A stretch of 6,249 nucleotides of DNA, taken from contig CAJOOE010000099.1 of the NCBI GenBank assembly GCA_905236145.1, forward strand, positions 1 to 6,249. Direction: 5' to 3'. The notes beneath the pieces were generated by a model. The model was given only the letters and a program-made list of their open reading frames with translations, did not search any database and was not told the DNA's origin. This document shows positions 1 through 6,210 of this stretch, piece after piece (within the stretch, counting starts at the first letter, position 1; every line of letters begins with the position of its first letter). A program made the translations under genes and the position numbers. Origin of the DNA: an uncultured Selenomonadaceae bacterium. GTDB lineage: Bacteria; Bacillota; Negativicutes; Selenomonadales; Selenomonadaceae.

Positions 1-768
1 AGCCGGAATCACCCGGATTTTTGTATAGTCGAGCCGGATATTTCAAAAACTTCCCGCAATATAAAAATCGGACAAATTCGGGCGATGCAGTCGCAAACTT
101 CCCTGAAACCGCTGATTTCGGACAGGCGTGTTGTAATAATCGACGGTGCGGAACTCATGATAAATGCGGCTGCCAACAGTCTTTTGAAAACTTTGGAAGA
201 GCCGACCGGCGAAACGATTTTCATTTTGACGACGGCGAACAGAGCCGGACTTTTGATGACAATTCGCTCCCGGTGCGTAAATGTGAATTTCGACAAGCTG
301 ACTGCCGGACAAATTAAAGAGGCGTTGATTCAAAAAGATTTTTCGCCGGAAGATGCCGAAAAACTTTCCGTAATATCCGGCGGGAGTTTGGGCAGGGCGT
401 TGAGTTTGGCGGAGTCCGGCGGGTACGAACTCAGGGAATCGGCTTTAAATTTCGTCGAAAGACTCTGCGTCGAAGAAATTACAAACGAAGATATTTTTTT
501 GAAAGGTACACAAGTTGCGGATTGGTCGCGGGATAAATTTTCCGATTTCGTAACTTACATTCAAAAAATTTTGCGGGACATTTACCTTCGCGAACAGGGA
601 AATTTATACAATCCGGATTTAATCGAACGAATTTCAAAAATAAAAATTTCCGAACGCAGAATTTTTGCCATGCTTGACGAAGGAATAAAAACTCACCGCC
701 GCCTGCGTTCAAATGTAAATTTACGCCTTTTGGCGGAATCGTATCTGTTGACTTTGAAAAGATTGTAA
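1..768 (+). CDS. holB: DNA polymerase III delta' subunit, 5'-truncated by window edge
   Basis: The delta' subunit belongs to the clamp-loader complex that opens the beta sliding clamp and loads it onto primed DNA. The reading frame is open from base 1 with no upstream stop, so the gene continues to the left; 255 residues are visible, while the family is usually about 310-340. The missing part is the N-terminal P-loop-like and zinc-module region. Visible hallmarks are HPDF near residue 4 and a Walker B-like strand VVIIDGAE (residues 44-51). These are followed by AAANSLLKTLEEP (56-68) and the conserved SRC motif (90-92), which in clamp loaders supplies an arginine finger to the neighbouring subunit. 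The remainder is the helical collar domain. An ATG at 85 exists, but the homology clearly begins upstream of it. The TAA stop lies 13 bases before a strong terminator, so holB is the last gene of its operon. Family identification is confident. Confidence 0.93.
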   Translation, partial: SRNHPDFCIVEPDISKTSRNIKIGQIRAMQSQTSLKPLISDRRVVIIDGAELMINAAANSLLKTLEEPTGETIFILTTANRAGLLMTIRSRCVNVNFDKLTAGQIKEALIQKDFSPEDAEKLSVISGGSLGRALSLAESGGYELRESALNFVERLCVEEITNEDIFLKGTQVADWSRDKFSDFVTYIQKILRDIYLREQGNLYNPDLIERISKIKISERRIFAMLDEGIKTHRRLRSNVNLRLLAESYLLTLKRL

Positions 769-781
769 ATCTTGTCGCCCG

Positions 782-828
782 TTTCCGCGACGAAACTTTT
801 TTGAAGGTTTTGTTGCGGAAATTTTTTT
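782..828 (+). terminator. Intrinsic terminator after holB
   Basis: The 15-base arms at 782-796 and 807-821 pair fully, with two G-U wobbles. Three further pairs (one G-U) can form inward, leaving a short loop. A run of seven T follows at 822-828. The stem sits just after the holB stop codon. No T run follows the stem on the minus strand, so it acts on + strand transcription. Confidence 0.88.
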
Positions 829-863
829 GCCCGTAACCTCTTCAGTTTTTTTTCAAATTTGCA

Positions 864-892
864 TTGACAGCACGGGAGTTTTGATATATATT
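864..892 (+). promoter_or_regulatory. Sigma-70/sigma-A type promoter of the wall-salvage operon
   Basis: A perfect -35 box TTGACA (864-869) is separated by exactly 17 bases from TATATT (887-892), which differs from the -10 consensus at one position. Transcription would start near 899 and give a leader of about 50 bases before the ATG at 948. The promoter lies directly downstream of the holB terminator, which supports a true operon boundary. No operator or riboswitch-like fold was recognised in the short leader. Confidence 0.85.
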
Positions 893-947
893 TGCGAAAA
901 GGTGTATGAAATTTGGGTGAAAGATTTTTGAGCGAAGGAAGATTGCC

Positions 948-1787
948 ATGAAACGCTTGTTGATATTTCTGCTTATAGTAATTCTTGCGGGATTTGCTTT
1001 TGTTTTTCGGATTTACCAAAAGCATGCGGACGGAGTGCCGATATTGCTTTATCGGCAAGTAAACAACAGTGAAAAAGAAGATTCTTCCGCAATTTCCGTC
1101 GAAACTTTTGAGGAACAAATGAAATATCTGAAAGATTCCGGTTATTCGGTGATGACGCTTGACGAACTCATCGACGCCTGGGAAAAAGATTCGGCTTTGC
1201 CGGAAAAACCGGCGGTTTTGACTTTCGACGAAGGTTATATAGACGTTTACAAAAATGTTTTCCCGATTCTTCAAAAGTACAATATGAAAGCGACAATGTT
1301 TGTCGTGACGGATCATGTAAATCTTTATCCGAATTATGTGACGTGGGAGCAGGCGAAGGAAATGCAGGAAAGCGGTCTTGTGGACGTGGAGAGCAAGACT
1401 TTGAGTGGCAAGGATTTGACAAAAATTTATTACACCGAAAAACTTTGGGATCAGATTTACGGCTCCAAACAGGCAATAGAATGGTATTTGAAAAAGCCGG
1501 CAAAATTTATTTCCTTCCCGCTCGGAAAATATACCGTCGGAGCGGAGGCCATGAGTCAAGAGGTCGGCTATCGTGCAGGATTGACTTCAAATTACGGACT
1601 CGCCCACAAAGAGCCGGTGCATTACATTTTGGACAGAATACCGGTTTACGGCGGAAAGTCTCAAGAACTTTTAAGATTTAAACTTCGTCTTGTCGGTGCT
1701 CCCTTAATCGAACCGATGTCAAGATTTAAGGCAAGACTGACGGCGGACGGAAATGAAGAAATTGCGTCTTTGATATGGATACCGTGA
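948..1787 (+). CDS. Membrane-anchored NodB-like polysaccharide deacetylase homologue, probably catalytically inactive
   Basis: This is a 279-residue protein of the polysaccharide deacetylase (NodB homology, carbohydrate esterase 4) superfamily. It starts with a charged MKR and a hydrophobic segment (about residues 4-20) that should act as a signal anchor, placing the domain outside the cytoplasmic membrane. Fold hallmarks are PILLY (31-35), AVLTFDEGY (89-97), KATMFVV (114-120), FPLG (190-193) and GYRAGLT (207-213). Key residues are changed. The family's TFDDG reads TFDEG (D94 kept, E95 in place of the metal-binding Asp). The S-H-T-x-x-H motif reads S-K-T-L-S-G (149-154), so both zinc-binding histidines are lost. 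The usual Y-H near the N-terminus reads Y35-R36. It may therefore be a binding or regulatory pseudo-enzyme. The ATG at 948 has an AAGGAAG site six bases upstream (935-941). It is the first gene of the operon, with murQ 18 bases downstream. The fold assignment is firm; loss of activity is inferred from residues. Confidence 0.85.
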   Translation: MKRLLIFLLIVILAGFAFVFRIYQKHADGVPILLYRQVNNSEKEDSSAISVETFEEQMKYLKDSGYSVMTLDELIDAWEKDSALPEKPAVLTFDEGYIDVYKNVFPILQKYNMKATMFVVTDHVNLYPNYVTWEQAKEMQESGLVDVESKTLSGKDLTKIYYTEKLWDQIYGSKQAIEWYLKKPAKFISFPLGKYTVGAEAMSQEVGYRAGLTSNYGLAHKEPVHYILDRIPVYGGKSQELLRFKLRLVGAPLIEPMSRFKARLTADGNEEIASLIWIP

Positions 1788-1791
1788 TTTG

Positions 1792-1801
1792 AGAGGCGGA
1801 G
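1792..1801 (+). promoter_or_regulatory. Ribosome binding site deciding the murQ TTG start
   Basis: A purine-rich AGAGGCGGAG stretch precedes TTG 1806. Its AGAGG part ends nine bases before the TTG. The in-frame ATG at 1818 is 16 or more bases from the end of the stretch, too far for normal initiation, so the TTG start is preferred. Confidence 0.6.
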
Positions 1802-1805
1802 AATT

Positions 1806-2636
1806 TTGGATTTTGCAATGTTGACGACGGAGCAGAGAAATCCGGCGACGGAAAATATAGACAAATGTTCAACGCCGGAAATGCTCCGGCTGATAAATGA
1901 AGAGGACAAAAAAGTTGCGGCGGCTGTGGAAAAAGTTTTGCCGGAAATTTCGCGGGCTGTGGATTTAATCGCCGAAAAATTTTCCGGCGGCGGACGACTT
2001 TTTTACATCGGGGCCGGAACTTCCGGCAGACTGGGAGTTTTGGACGCGTCGGAATGTCCCCCGACTTTCGGAGTAAATCTGGAACTTGTGCAGGGAATAA
2101 TCGCCGGCGGGGAAATTGCCTTGAGAAATGCGGTTGAAGGTGCGGAGGACGATCCGGAACTTGCGAAAAAAAACCTTGCGGAAAAAAATTTTTGTGCCGG
2201 AGATATTTTAGTCGGAATTGCGGCATCGGGCAGAACGCCTTATGTTTTCGGCGGAATAAATTTTGCAAAAGAAATCGGAGCCGCGACCGTCGGCGTGTCC
2301 TGCGTCGAAAATTCCGAGCTTGCAAAAATTTGCGATATTGCGATAACTCCCGTGACCGGACCGGAATCAATAACCGGCTCAACCAGAATGAAAGCGGGAA
2401 CCGCGACAAAAATGGTTTTGAATATGCTCTCCACCGGAGCGATGATAAAAATTGGAAAAGTTTACGGGAATTTGATGGTTGACGTTACCGCGACAAACGA
2501 AAAATTGCGGGACAGGGCAAAAAGAATTGTAATGACGGCAACCGGTTGCGACGAAAGTCAAGCCGTAAATTTTTTGAAGAAATCCGGCGGGAGTGCAAAA
2601 AAGGCGATTGATTTTATTTTAAAAATGCGGGGGTGA
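1806..2636 (+). CDS. murQ: N-acetylmuramic acid 6-phosphate etherase
   Basis: MurQ cleaves the lactyl ether of MurNAc-6-P in the cytoplasm, giving GlcNAc-6-P and D-lactate, a key step in peptidoglycan recycling. The 276-residue protein carries the family signature from end to end. It opens with LTTEQRNP (6-13) and INEEDKKV (30-37). The SIS-domain phosphosugar loop follows as GAGTSGRLGVLDASECPP (69-86). Further hallmarks are VEGAEDD (110-116), AASGRTPYV and STRMKAGTATKMVLN. E83 and E114 sit where the acid/base glutamates of E. coli MurQ are reported. The TTG start is chosen from the Shine-Dalgarno spacing; ATG 1818 would remove four residues. The protein ends soon after one helical GCDESQA...SGGSAKKAI unit, whereas typical family members of about 300 residues carry a second similar unit, so roughly 20 C-terminal residues appear absent. 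The next gene begins four bases after its stop, consistent with translational coupling to mupG. Confidence 0.96.
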   Translation: MDFAMLTTEQRNPATENIDKCSTPEMLRLINEEDKKVAAAVEKVLPEISRAVDLIAEKFSGGGRLFYIGAGTSGRLGVLDASECPPTFGVNLELVQGIIAGGEIALRNAVEGAEDDPELAKKNLAEKNFCAGDILVGIAASGRTPYVFGGINFAKEIGAATVGVSCVENSELAKICDIAITPVTGPESITGSTRMKAGTATKMVLNMLSTGAMIKIGKVYGNLMVDVTATNEKLRDRAKRIVMTATGCDESQAVNFLKKSGGSAKKAIDFILKMRG

Positions 2637-2643
2637 TGCCTTG
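2629..2643 (+). promoter_or_regulatory. mupG ribosome binding site overlapping the murQ stop, with TTG start
   Basis: GGGGGTGAT spans the last murQ codon and its TGA stop, and lies just before TTG 2641-2643. The nearby ATG at 2636 is in another frame, and no other in-frame start keeps the conserved GIS N-terminus. The overlap suggests that ribosomes ending murQ re-initiate on mupG. Confidence 0.55.
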
Positions 2644-3687
2644 ACAAACGGAATTTCTTGTTACACCGGTTTGAACGTAAGTCCGGAAGAAAATATTGCG
2701 TTGATTGAAAAGGCGGCAGATCTGGGACTGAAAAGACTGTTCACTTCCGCTCTGATTCCGGAGGCGACTCAATCCGAAAAATTTTTTGAGGACTTTACAA
2801 ATGTTTTGGTTACCGCAGTCACGAAGGATTTTGAAATTATTTTGGACGTAAATCCGGACAATTACGAAAACTTCGATTTTGAAGGATTGACGCTCCGACT
2901 TGACGACGGATTCACTCCGGAGGAAATTGCGACTTTGAGCAATTCGCGGAAAATTTTAATCAACGCCTCGACCGTCACGAAAAATTTTTTGGAAGAACTG
3001 AAAAATCTTTTTGCAAACTTTGAAAACATCTCCGCACTGCACAATTTTTATCCGCATCCGATTACCGGACTCGACACATATTTTTTTGCGGATCGGAATG
3101 AAATTCTCAAGAGTTACGGAATGGAAGTCGGAGCGTTCGTCGCAAGCGGGAGCGGGAGAAAACGACCTCCGCTTTGTGAAGGACTTCCGACTTTGGAGGA
3201 CTGCAGAAATTTTTCGGTTGACCTTTCCGCAAGGTTTTTGGCGGCGTTGGGAACGGATTTTATAATTATCGGCGACGGGCTTCCTGCCGACGAAGAATTA
3301 AAAGCTCTTGCCGAAATTGAAAGCGACGAAGTAAAAATTTCCGCAAAACTTTTGACTGACGATGTGATTGTTACCGAAATTTTGAAAAACAAATTCACCC
3401 GCCGCCCGGATATTTCAAAATCTGTGATTCGTGCGGTTGAAGGCAGAAAATTTTTAAAAGCGACGGGCGGAGAAATTTTGCCGGACGAAAAGCCGCTTGA
3501 AAGAAATTTCGGAGATATTACGATAGACAATTCAAAATTCGGAAGGTATGCCGGCGAAGTTCAGATAATCGACGATATTTTGCCGCCGGACGAAAGGGTA
3601 AATGTCGTCGCAAAAATTTTGCCGGACGAAATCTTTTTGACCGGGTACATAAAGCCGGGACAAAAATTTTCATTTAAATTTATTTGA
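2641..3687 (+). CDS. mupG: 6-phospho-N-acetylmuramidase, MupG/DUF871 family
   Basis: This 348-residue protein matches the DUF871 family, whose Staphylococcus aureus member MupG hydrolyses MurNAc-6-P-GlcNAc to MurNAc-6-P and GlcNAc in the cytoplasm. The N-terminal TIM-barrel (about residues 1-235) shows GISCYTG (4-10), LKRLFTSALIPE (30-41), LDVNP (68-72) and LRLDDGF (85-91). The diagnostic HNFYPHPITGLD (134-145) and RKRPPLCEGLPTLE (173-186) follow. The rest (about 240-348) is the small C-terminal beta domain, including FGRYAGEVQI and the ending GYIKPGQKFSFKFI. Length is close to the family norm of about 350-360. Its product is the substrate of MurQ, encoded immediately upstream, so the pair forms two consecutive salvage steps. 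The TTG start is the only one that keeps the conserved N-terminus. Family and role are confident; activity of this particular protein is inferred. No MurP-type PTS transporter is present in the window to supply the phosphorylated disaccharide. Confidence 0.92.
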   Translation: MTNGISCYTGLNVSPEENIALIEKAADLGLKRLFTSALIPEATQSEKFFEDFTNVLVTAVTKDFEIILDVNPDNYENFDFEGLTLRLDDGFTPEEIATLSNSRKILINASTVTKNFLEELKNLFANFENISALHNFYPHPITGLDTYFFADRNEILKSYGMEVGAFVASGSGRKRPPLCEGLPTLEDCRNFSVDLSARFLAALGTDFIIIGDGLPADEELKALAEIESDEVKISAKLLTDDVIVTEILKNKFTRRPDISKSVIRAVEGRKFLKATGGEILPDEKPLERNFGDITIDNSKFGRYAGEVQIIDDILPPDERVNVVAKILPDEIFLTGYIKPGQKFSFKFI

Positions 3688-3707
3688 GAGAGTGAGGAGC
3701 AGCCGGA

Positions 3708-4442
3708 ATGAAGACGAGAATTTTTATTATTACGATTTTATTGGCATTTATGACGTCGGCGGCGTTTGCTTCGCCGAAACTTTCCAGAAATTCAACCGGG
3801 CATGATGTTTTGACTTTGCAGAAGAAACTTTACAAGATCGGTTACAATATAACAGAATTTGACGGAGTTTACGGACCGGAAACGGAAAAGGCGGTTGCAT
3901 CTTTTCAGCACGACAAAAAATTGAAAGTTACCGGCATAGTCACAAATTCAACTTGGCGAGAATTGAAAAATTCAAAGGATATTTCCGGGCGAAGATTGCC
4001 GACCGGAAAAACCGACACCGGTTACATAAAGGGCGGTAATTTGGTGGGATACGGAAAAACTTTCATCAGTTCAAAAGAGGCTCAATCCGTGATCGCGACC
4101 GCAAAAAAATACACCGGAACGCCGTATGTTTTCGGGGGTACTACTCCTTCCGGATTTGACTGCTCGGGACTTTTGCAATATGTTTTTCAAAAACACGGAT
4201 TTATAATTCCCCGTCTTGCCGACGATCAATATAAACTCGGAAAGAAAGAAACCGTTTCAAAACTTGATCCCGGCGATTTGGTTTTCTTTACCACTTACAC
4301 TTCCGGCGTTTCTCATTGCGGGATTTATACGGGGAAGAACAAATTTTTACACGCCTCGTCAAGCCGTGGTGTTGTGATTGACGATTTGAGCGACAATTAT
4401 TGGAAAACTCGATTTGTCGGAGCGAAGAAAATAGTCCGATAA
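3708..4442 (+). CDS. Secreted peptidoglycan endopeptidase, PG_binding_1 + NlpC/P60
   Basis: This 244-residue exported cell-wall hydrolase has an N-terminal signal peptide with a basic MKTR start, a hydrophobic core and a likely signal peptidase I site after AFA (residue 21). A PG_binding_1 domain (about 24-88) follows, with the typical VLTLQKKLYKIGY, FDGVYGPETEKAVASFQ and W83. A linker (about 89-122) leads to the NlpC/P60 domain (about 124-244). Its catalytic cysteine is C152 in GFDCSG, and its histidine is H203 in VSHCGIYTG. The third polar residue is probably H215 in FLHAS. Such enzymes usually cleave D-Glu-diamino acid bonds in stem peptides; the exact bond cannot be read here. The ATG has AGTGAGGAG (3691-3699) eight bases upstream and lies 20 bases after mupG, so it is likely co-transcribed. 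A terminator follows it. This enzyme would supply the extracytoplasmic part of the wall turnover whose cytoplasmic part is MupG-MurQ. Confidence 0.92.
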   Translation: MKTRIFIITILLAFMTSAAFASPKLSRNSTGHDVLTLQKKLYKIGYNITEFDGVYGPETEKAVASFQHDKKLKVTGIVTNSTWRELKNSKDISGRRLPTGKTDTGYIKGGNLVGYGKTFISSKEAQSVIATAKKYTGTPYVFGGTTPSGFDCSGLLQYVFQKHGFIIPRLADDQYKLGKKETVSKLDPGDLVFFTTYTSGVSHCGIYTGKNKFLHASSSRGVVIDDLSDNYWKTRFVGAKKIVR

Positions 4443-4447
4443 GCCGG

Positions 4448-4463
4448 ACAGGGAAACAGGGAA
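4448..4463 (+). repeat. Tandem 8-base duplication before the terminator
   Basis: ACAGGGAA occurs twice head to tail (4448-4455 and 4456-4463), just after the NlpC/P60 stop codon and before the terminator stem. It is probably a local slippage product with no evident role. Confidence 0.6.
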
Positions 4464-4464
4464 C

Positions 4465-4499
4465 GGGGGAACCGGTTTTTGCCGGTTTTCCCGGTTTTT
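4465..4499 (+). terminator. Intrinsic terminator closing the wall-salvage operon
   Basis: The 11-base arms at 4465-4475 and 4482-4492 pair completely, with two G-U wobbles, around the loop TTTTTG. GG and five T (4495-4499) follow. The 10-base sequence CCGGTTTTTG occurs at both 4472-4481 and 4491-4500, so the second copy could compete for the 5' arm. It is placed 22 bases after the NlpC/P60 stop. Confidence 0.8.
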
Positions 4500-4518
4500 G
4501 ATTTGTCGGTTTATAAGC

Positions 4519-4547
4519 TTTTCACAAGGTCGATTTTATGATAAAAT
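4519..4547 (+). promoter_or_regulatory. Probable extended -10 promoter of the membrane protein/flavodiiron unit
   Basis: TGATAAAAT (4539-4547) fits an extended -10 element, TG-N-TAAAAT. Upstream, TTTTCA (4519-4524, spacer 17) or TTCACA (4521-4526, spacer 15) is a weak -35 box. The A-rich tract that follows is typical of an initially transcribed region. It lies between the operon terminator and the next gene, where a promoter is expected. Confidence 0.5.
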
Positions 4548-4577
4548 AAAAAAAATTTTGAAAGGTCGGTGGCTTTA

Positions 4578-4907
4578 ATGGCAAAGCAATACAAAAAGAT
4601 TTTGAAAAAAATAAAACCGAAAGTAAAAACCGTAAGCAAAAAACCGGAGAAGAGCGGCAAAGATTATTTGTTGCTGTCGATACTCTCGTTTACAATTATC
4701 GTTATGTGCATCGGCTGGATGCATTTTTCAAATACCAACCGTGCTCTTTACGTCACATTGATTATTTCGCTCTTCACGACTTACATTCGCCGCCACGCGA
4801 AACTCAGCGAACTGCAGGACATTTGGGCGGAAAGGATAGGTTACGTCGCAATGGGTTTTGCGGTCGTTTTGTTTGCCTTCGTAATTTACGAACAGTATTT
4901 TATGTAG
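4578..4907 (+). CDS. Small lysine-rich three-helix membrane protein, function unknown
   Basis: I do not recognise this 109-residue protein. Its first 29 residues hold 12 lysines and no acidic residue other than E24 and D29, giving a strongly basic, presumably cytoplasmic tail. Hydrophobic stretches at about 30-50, 56-70 and 87-107 suggest three membrane passes; the middle one is short. The second is followed by RRH and an amphipathic charged loop (ISLFTTYIRRHAKLSELQDIW region). By the positive-inside rule the N-terminus would be inside. The start is taken as ATG 4578, with GGTGG (4568-4572) five bases upstream; an in-frame GTG at 4569 would add three residues. It is followed after 32 bases by the flavodiiron gene, with no promoter or terminator between, so the two are probably co-transcribed. 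A role in membrane-linked redox or oxygen response is only a guess from position. Confidence 0.72.
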   Translation: MAKQYKKILKKIKPKVKTVSKKPEKSGKDYLLLSILSFTIIVMCIGWMHFSNTNRALYVTLIISLFTTYIRRHAKLSELQDIWAERIGYVAMGFAVVLFAFVIYEQYFM

Positions 4908-4939
4908 AGTGAAAATTTTTTTGAAGGAGGATTTTTGAA

Positions 4940-6115
4940 ATGAATAATTGCAAGGCCGTAAAAATTGCGGAAAATATTTATTGGGTCGGTGCGGTCGATT
5001 GGTCGCTCCGAAATTTTCACGGCTATAAAACTCATCGCGGCACGACTTACAACGCCTATTTGATTTTGGACGAAAAAATCACTTTGATCGACACGGTGAA
5101 AGATACTTTCAAAGACGAATTGATTTCAAGAATTTCAAGCGTAATAAATCCGGCGAAAATTGAAATAATCGTTTCGAGTCACGTCGAGCCGGATCATTCA
5201 AGCTCTTTGCCGGCGACGGCTGAAATTGCACCTGCCGCCGAAATTATTACAAGTTCGCCGAACGGATTGAAAGGCTTAACCGGGCGTTACGGGAAATTGA
5301 ATTACAAGCCGGTCAAGGCGGGGGATTCGATTTCGATCGGAAAGAGGACTTTGCAATTTGTCCCGACTCCCATGTTGCATTGGCCTGACTCAATGGTCAC
5401 TTATTGCCCGGAAGAAAAAATCCTTTTCTCCAACGATGCTTTCGGTGAACACTTGGCGACTTCAATGCGTTTTGACGACGAAAACGATTTGAAAATTATT
5501 TTGGACGAGGCAAAAAAATATTATGCGAATATTTTAATGCCGTTCGGAAAACAGGCTCAAAACGCTTTAAAAACTTTGGGCGGTCTTGAAATTGAAATGA
5601 TTGCGACGGGTCACGGCGTAATTTGGCGAAAAAATATTCCGGCGATTTTGGACGCTTACAAAGAATGGTCGAGCGGTGAAGTTAAGGAAAGAGCGGTCGT
5701 CGTTTTCGATACAATGTGGCATTCCACCGAGATTATCGCCCGGACGATTGCCGAATCATTTGCGAAACGCGGGATCCCGGCGGCGTATTACGACGTAAAA
5801 ACCACGCCGCTTGCGGATATTGCGACGGATATTTTTCAAAGCAAATATTTGGCTGTCGGTTCTCCCACGATTCATAACGGGATAATGCCGACGATCGCCG
5901 AATTTCTCTGCTATATAAAAGGCTTGCAACCGGTCAATCACAAGGCGTTTGCTTTCGGTTCTTACGGCTGGGGCGGTCAAAGTATCGGAATGGTTGAGGA
6001 CGAATTGAAAGCCGCCGGTTTTGACATTTGTCTTGAGAAAATCCGGATTGCCCACGTCCCGACGAAGGAACAACTTGACGAGATAACGGAAAAAATTTTA
6101 TCTGCGGAATTCTAA
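4940..6115 (+). CDS. Class A flavodiiron protein (oxygen/nitric oxide reductase)
   Basis: This 391-residue cytoplasmic flavodiiron protein (FprA/ROO family) reduces O2 to water and/or NO to N2O with electrons usually delivered by rubredoxin, protecting anaerobes. The N-terminal metallo-beta-lactamase-like domain (about 1-248) keeps the full di-iron ligand set. This is H81-x-E83-x-D85-H86 in SSHVEPDHSS, H147 in PMLHWPDSM, D166 in LFSNDAFGEH and H225 in ATGHGVIWR. The C-terminal flavodoxin-like domain (about 251-391) has the phosphate-binding region VVVFDTMWHSTE (253-264). SPTIHNGIMP and FGSYGWGG loops for FMN follow. No fused rubredoxin or flavin reductase domain is present, and the length equals that of a plain class A protein. 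AAGGAGG (4924-4930), nine bases before the ATG, is close to an ideal Shine-Dalgarno site and suggests strong translation. Substrate preference (O2 or NO) cannot be decided from sequence. No rubredoxin gene is in the window. Confidence 0.96.
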   Translation: MNNCKAVKIAENIYWVGAVDWSLRNFHGYKTHRGTTYNAYLILDEKITLIDTVKDTFKDELISRISSVINPAKIEIIVSSHVEPDHSSSLPATAEIAPAAEIITSSPNGLKGLTGRYGKLNYKPVKAGDSISIGKRTLQFVPTPMLHWPDSMVTYCPEEKILFSNDAFGEHLATSMRFDDENDLKIILDEAKKYYANILMPFGKQAQNALKTLGGLEIEMIATGHGVIWRKNIPAILDAYKEWSSGEVKERAVVVFDTMWHSTEIIARTIAESFAKRGIPAAYYDVKTTPLADIATDIFQSKYLAVGSPTIHNGIMPTIAEFLCYIKGLQPVNHKAFAFGSYGWGGQSIGMVEDELKAAGFDICLEKIRIAHVPTKEQLDEITEKILSAEF

Positions 6116-6186
6116 AACCTTCTTACGATAAGCAACTCTCTTGCCGATTTACCGAGCCTATGAAAAAAGTCTGTAAATTGACCTTT

Positions 6187-6210
6187 CGTGATAGAATAAA
6201 ATAAATCACG
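6187..6210. promoter_or_regulatory. Inverted repeat overlapping a possible promoter
   Basis: CGTGAT (6187-6192) and ATCACG (6205-6210) are perfect inverted arms 12 bases apart. They bracket TGATAGAAT (6189-6197), which resembles an extended -10 element, and end right at the GGGAGG ribosome binding site. TTGACC (6178-6183) lies upstream and could serve as a -35 box with ATAAAT (6201-6206, spacer 17) instead. The arrangement could be an operator, or a weak hairpin in the leader. The spacer from 6116 to 6186 holds no clear intrinsic terminator for the flavodiiron gene. Confidence 0.4.

Noticed and set aside
85..768. holB starting at the internal ATG 85
   Set aside because: The frame is open to base 1, and the delta'-like sequence, including HPDF and IKIGQIR, lies before the ATG. 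The gene is truncated by the window rather than starting here.
893..947. Riboswitch or attenuator in the operon leader
   Set aside because: The leader is only about 50 bases long and shows no stable nested stems or conserved aptamer sequence.
693..1559. Long open frame (288 codons) on the minus strand
   Set aside because: It lies opposite the end of holB, the terminator and promoter, and most of the deacetylase homologue. Its translation is arginine-, lysine- and phenylalanine-rich without any recognisable motif. It is a codon-usage shadow.
1726..2409. Long open frame (227 codons) on the minus strand opposite murQ
   Set aside because: It is rich in Arg, Pro and Phe with no domain signature, while the + strand encodes an unmistakable MurQ.
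3114..3530. 138-codon minus-strand frame opposite mupG
   Set aside because: It is fully covered by the conserved MupG reading frame, and the serine-rich composition fits an antisense shadow.
6178..6202. Promoter made of TTGACC with TAAAAT (6197-6202)
   Set aside because: The spacer would be only 13 bases, too short. An extended -10 at 6189-6197, or the pair with ATAAAT at 6201, is more plausible.
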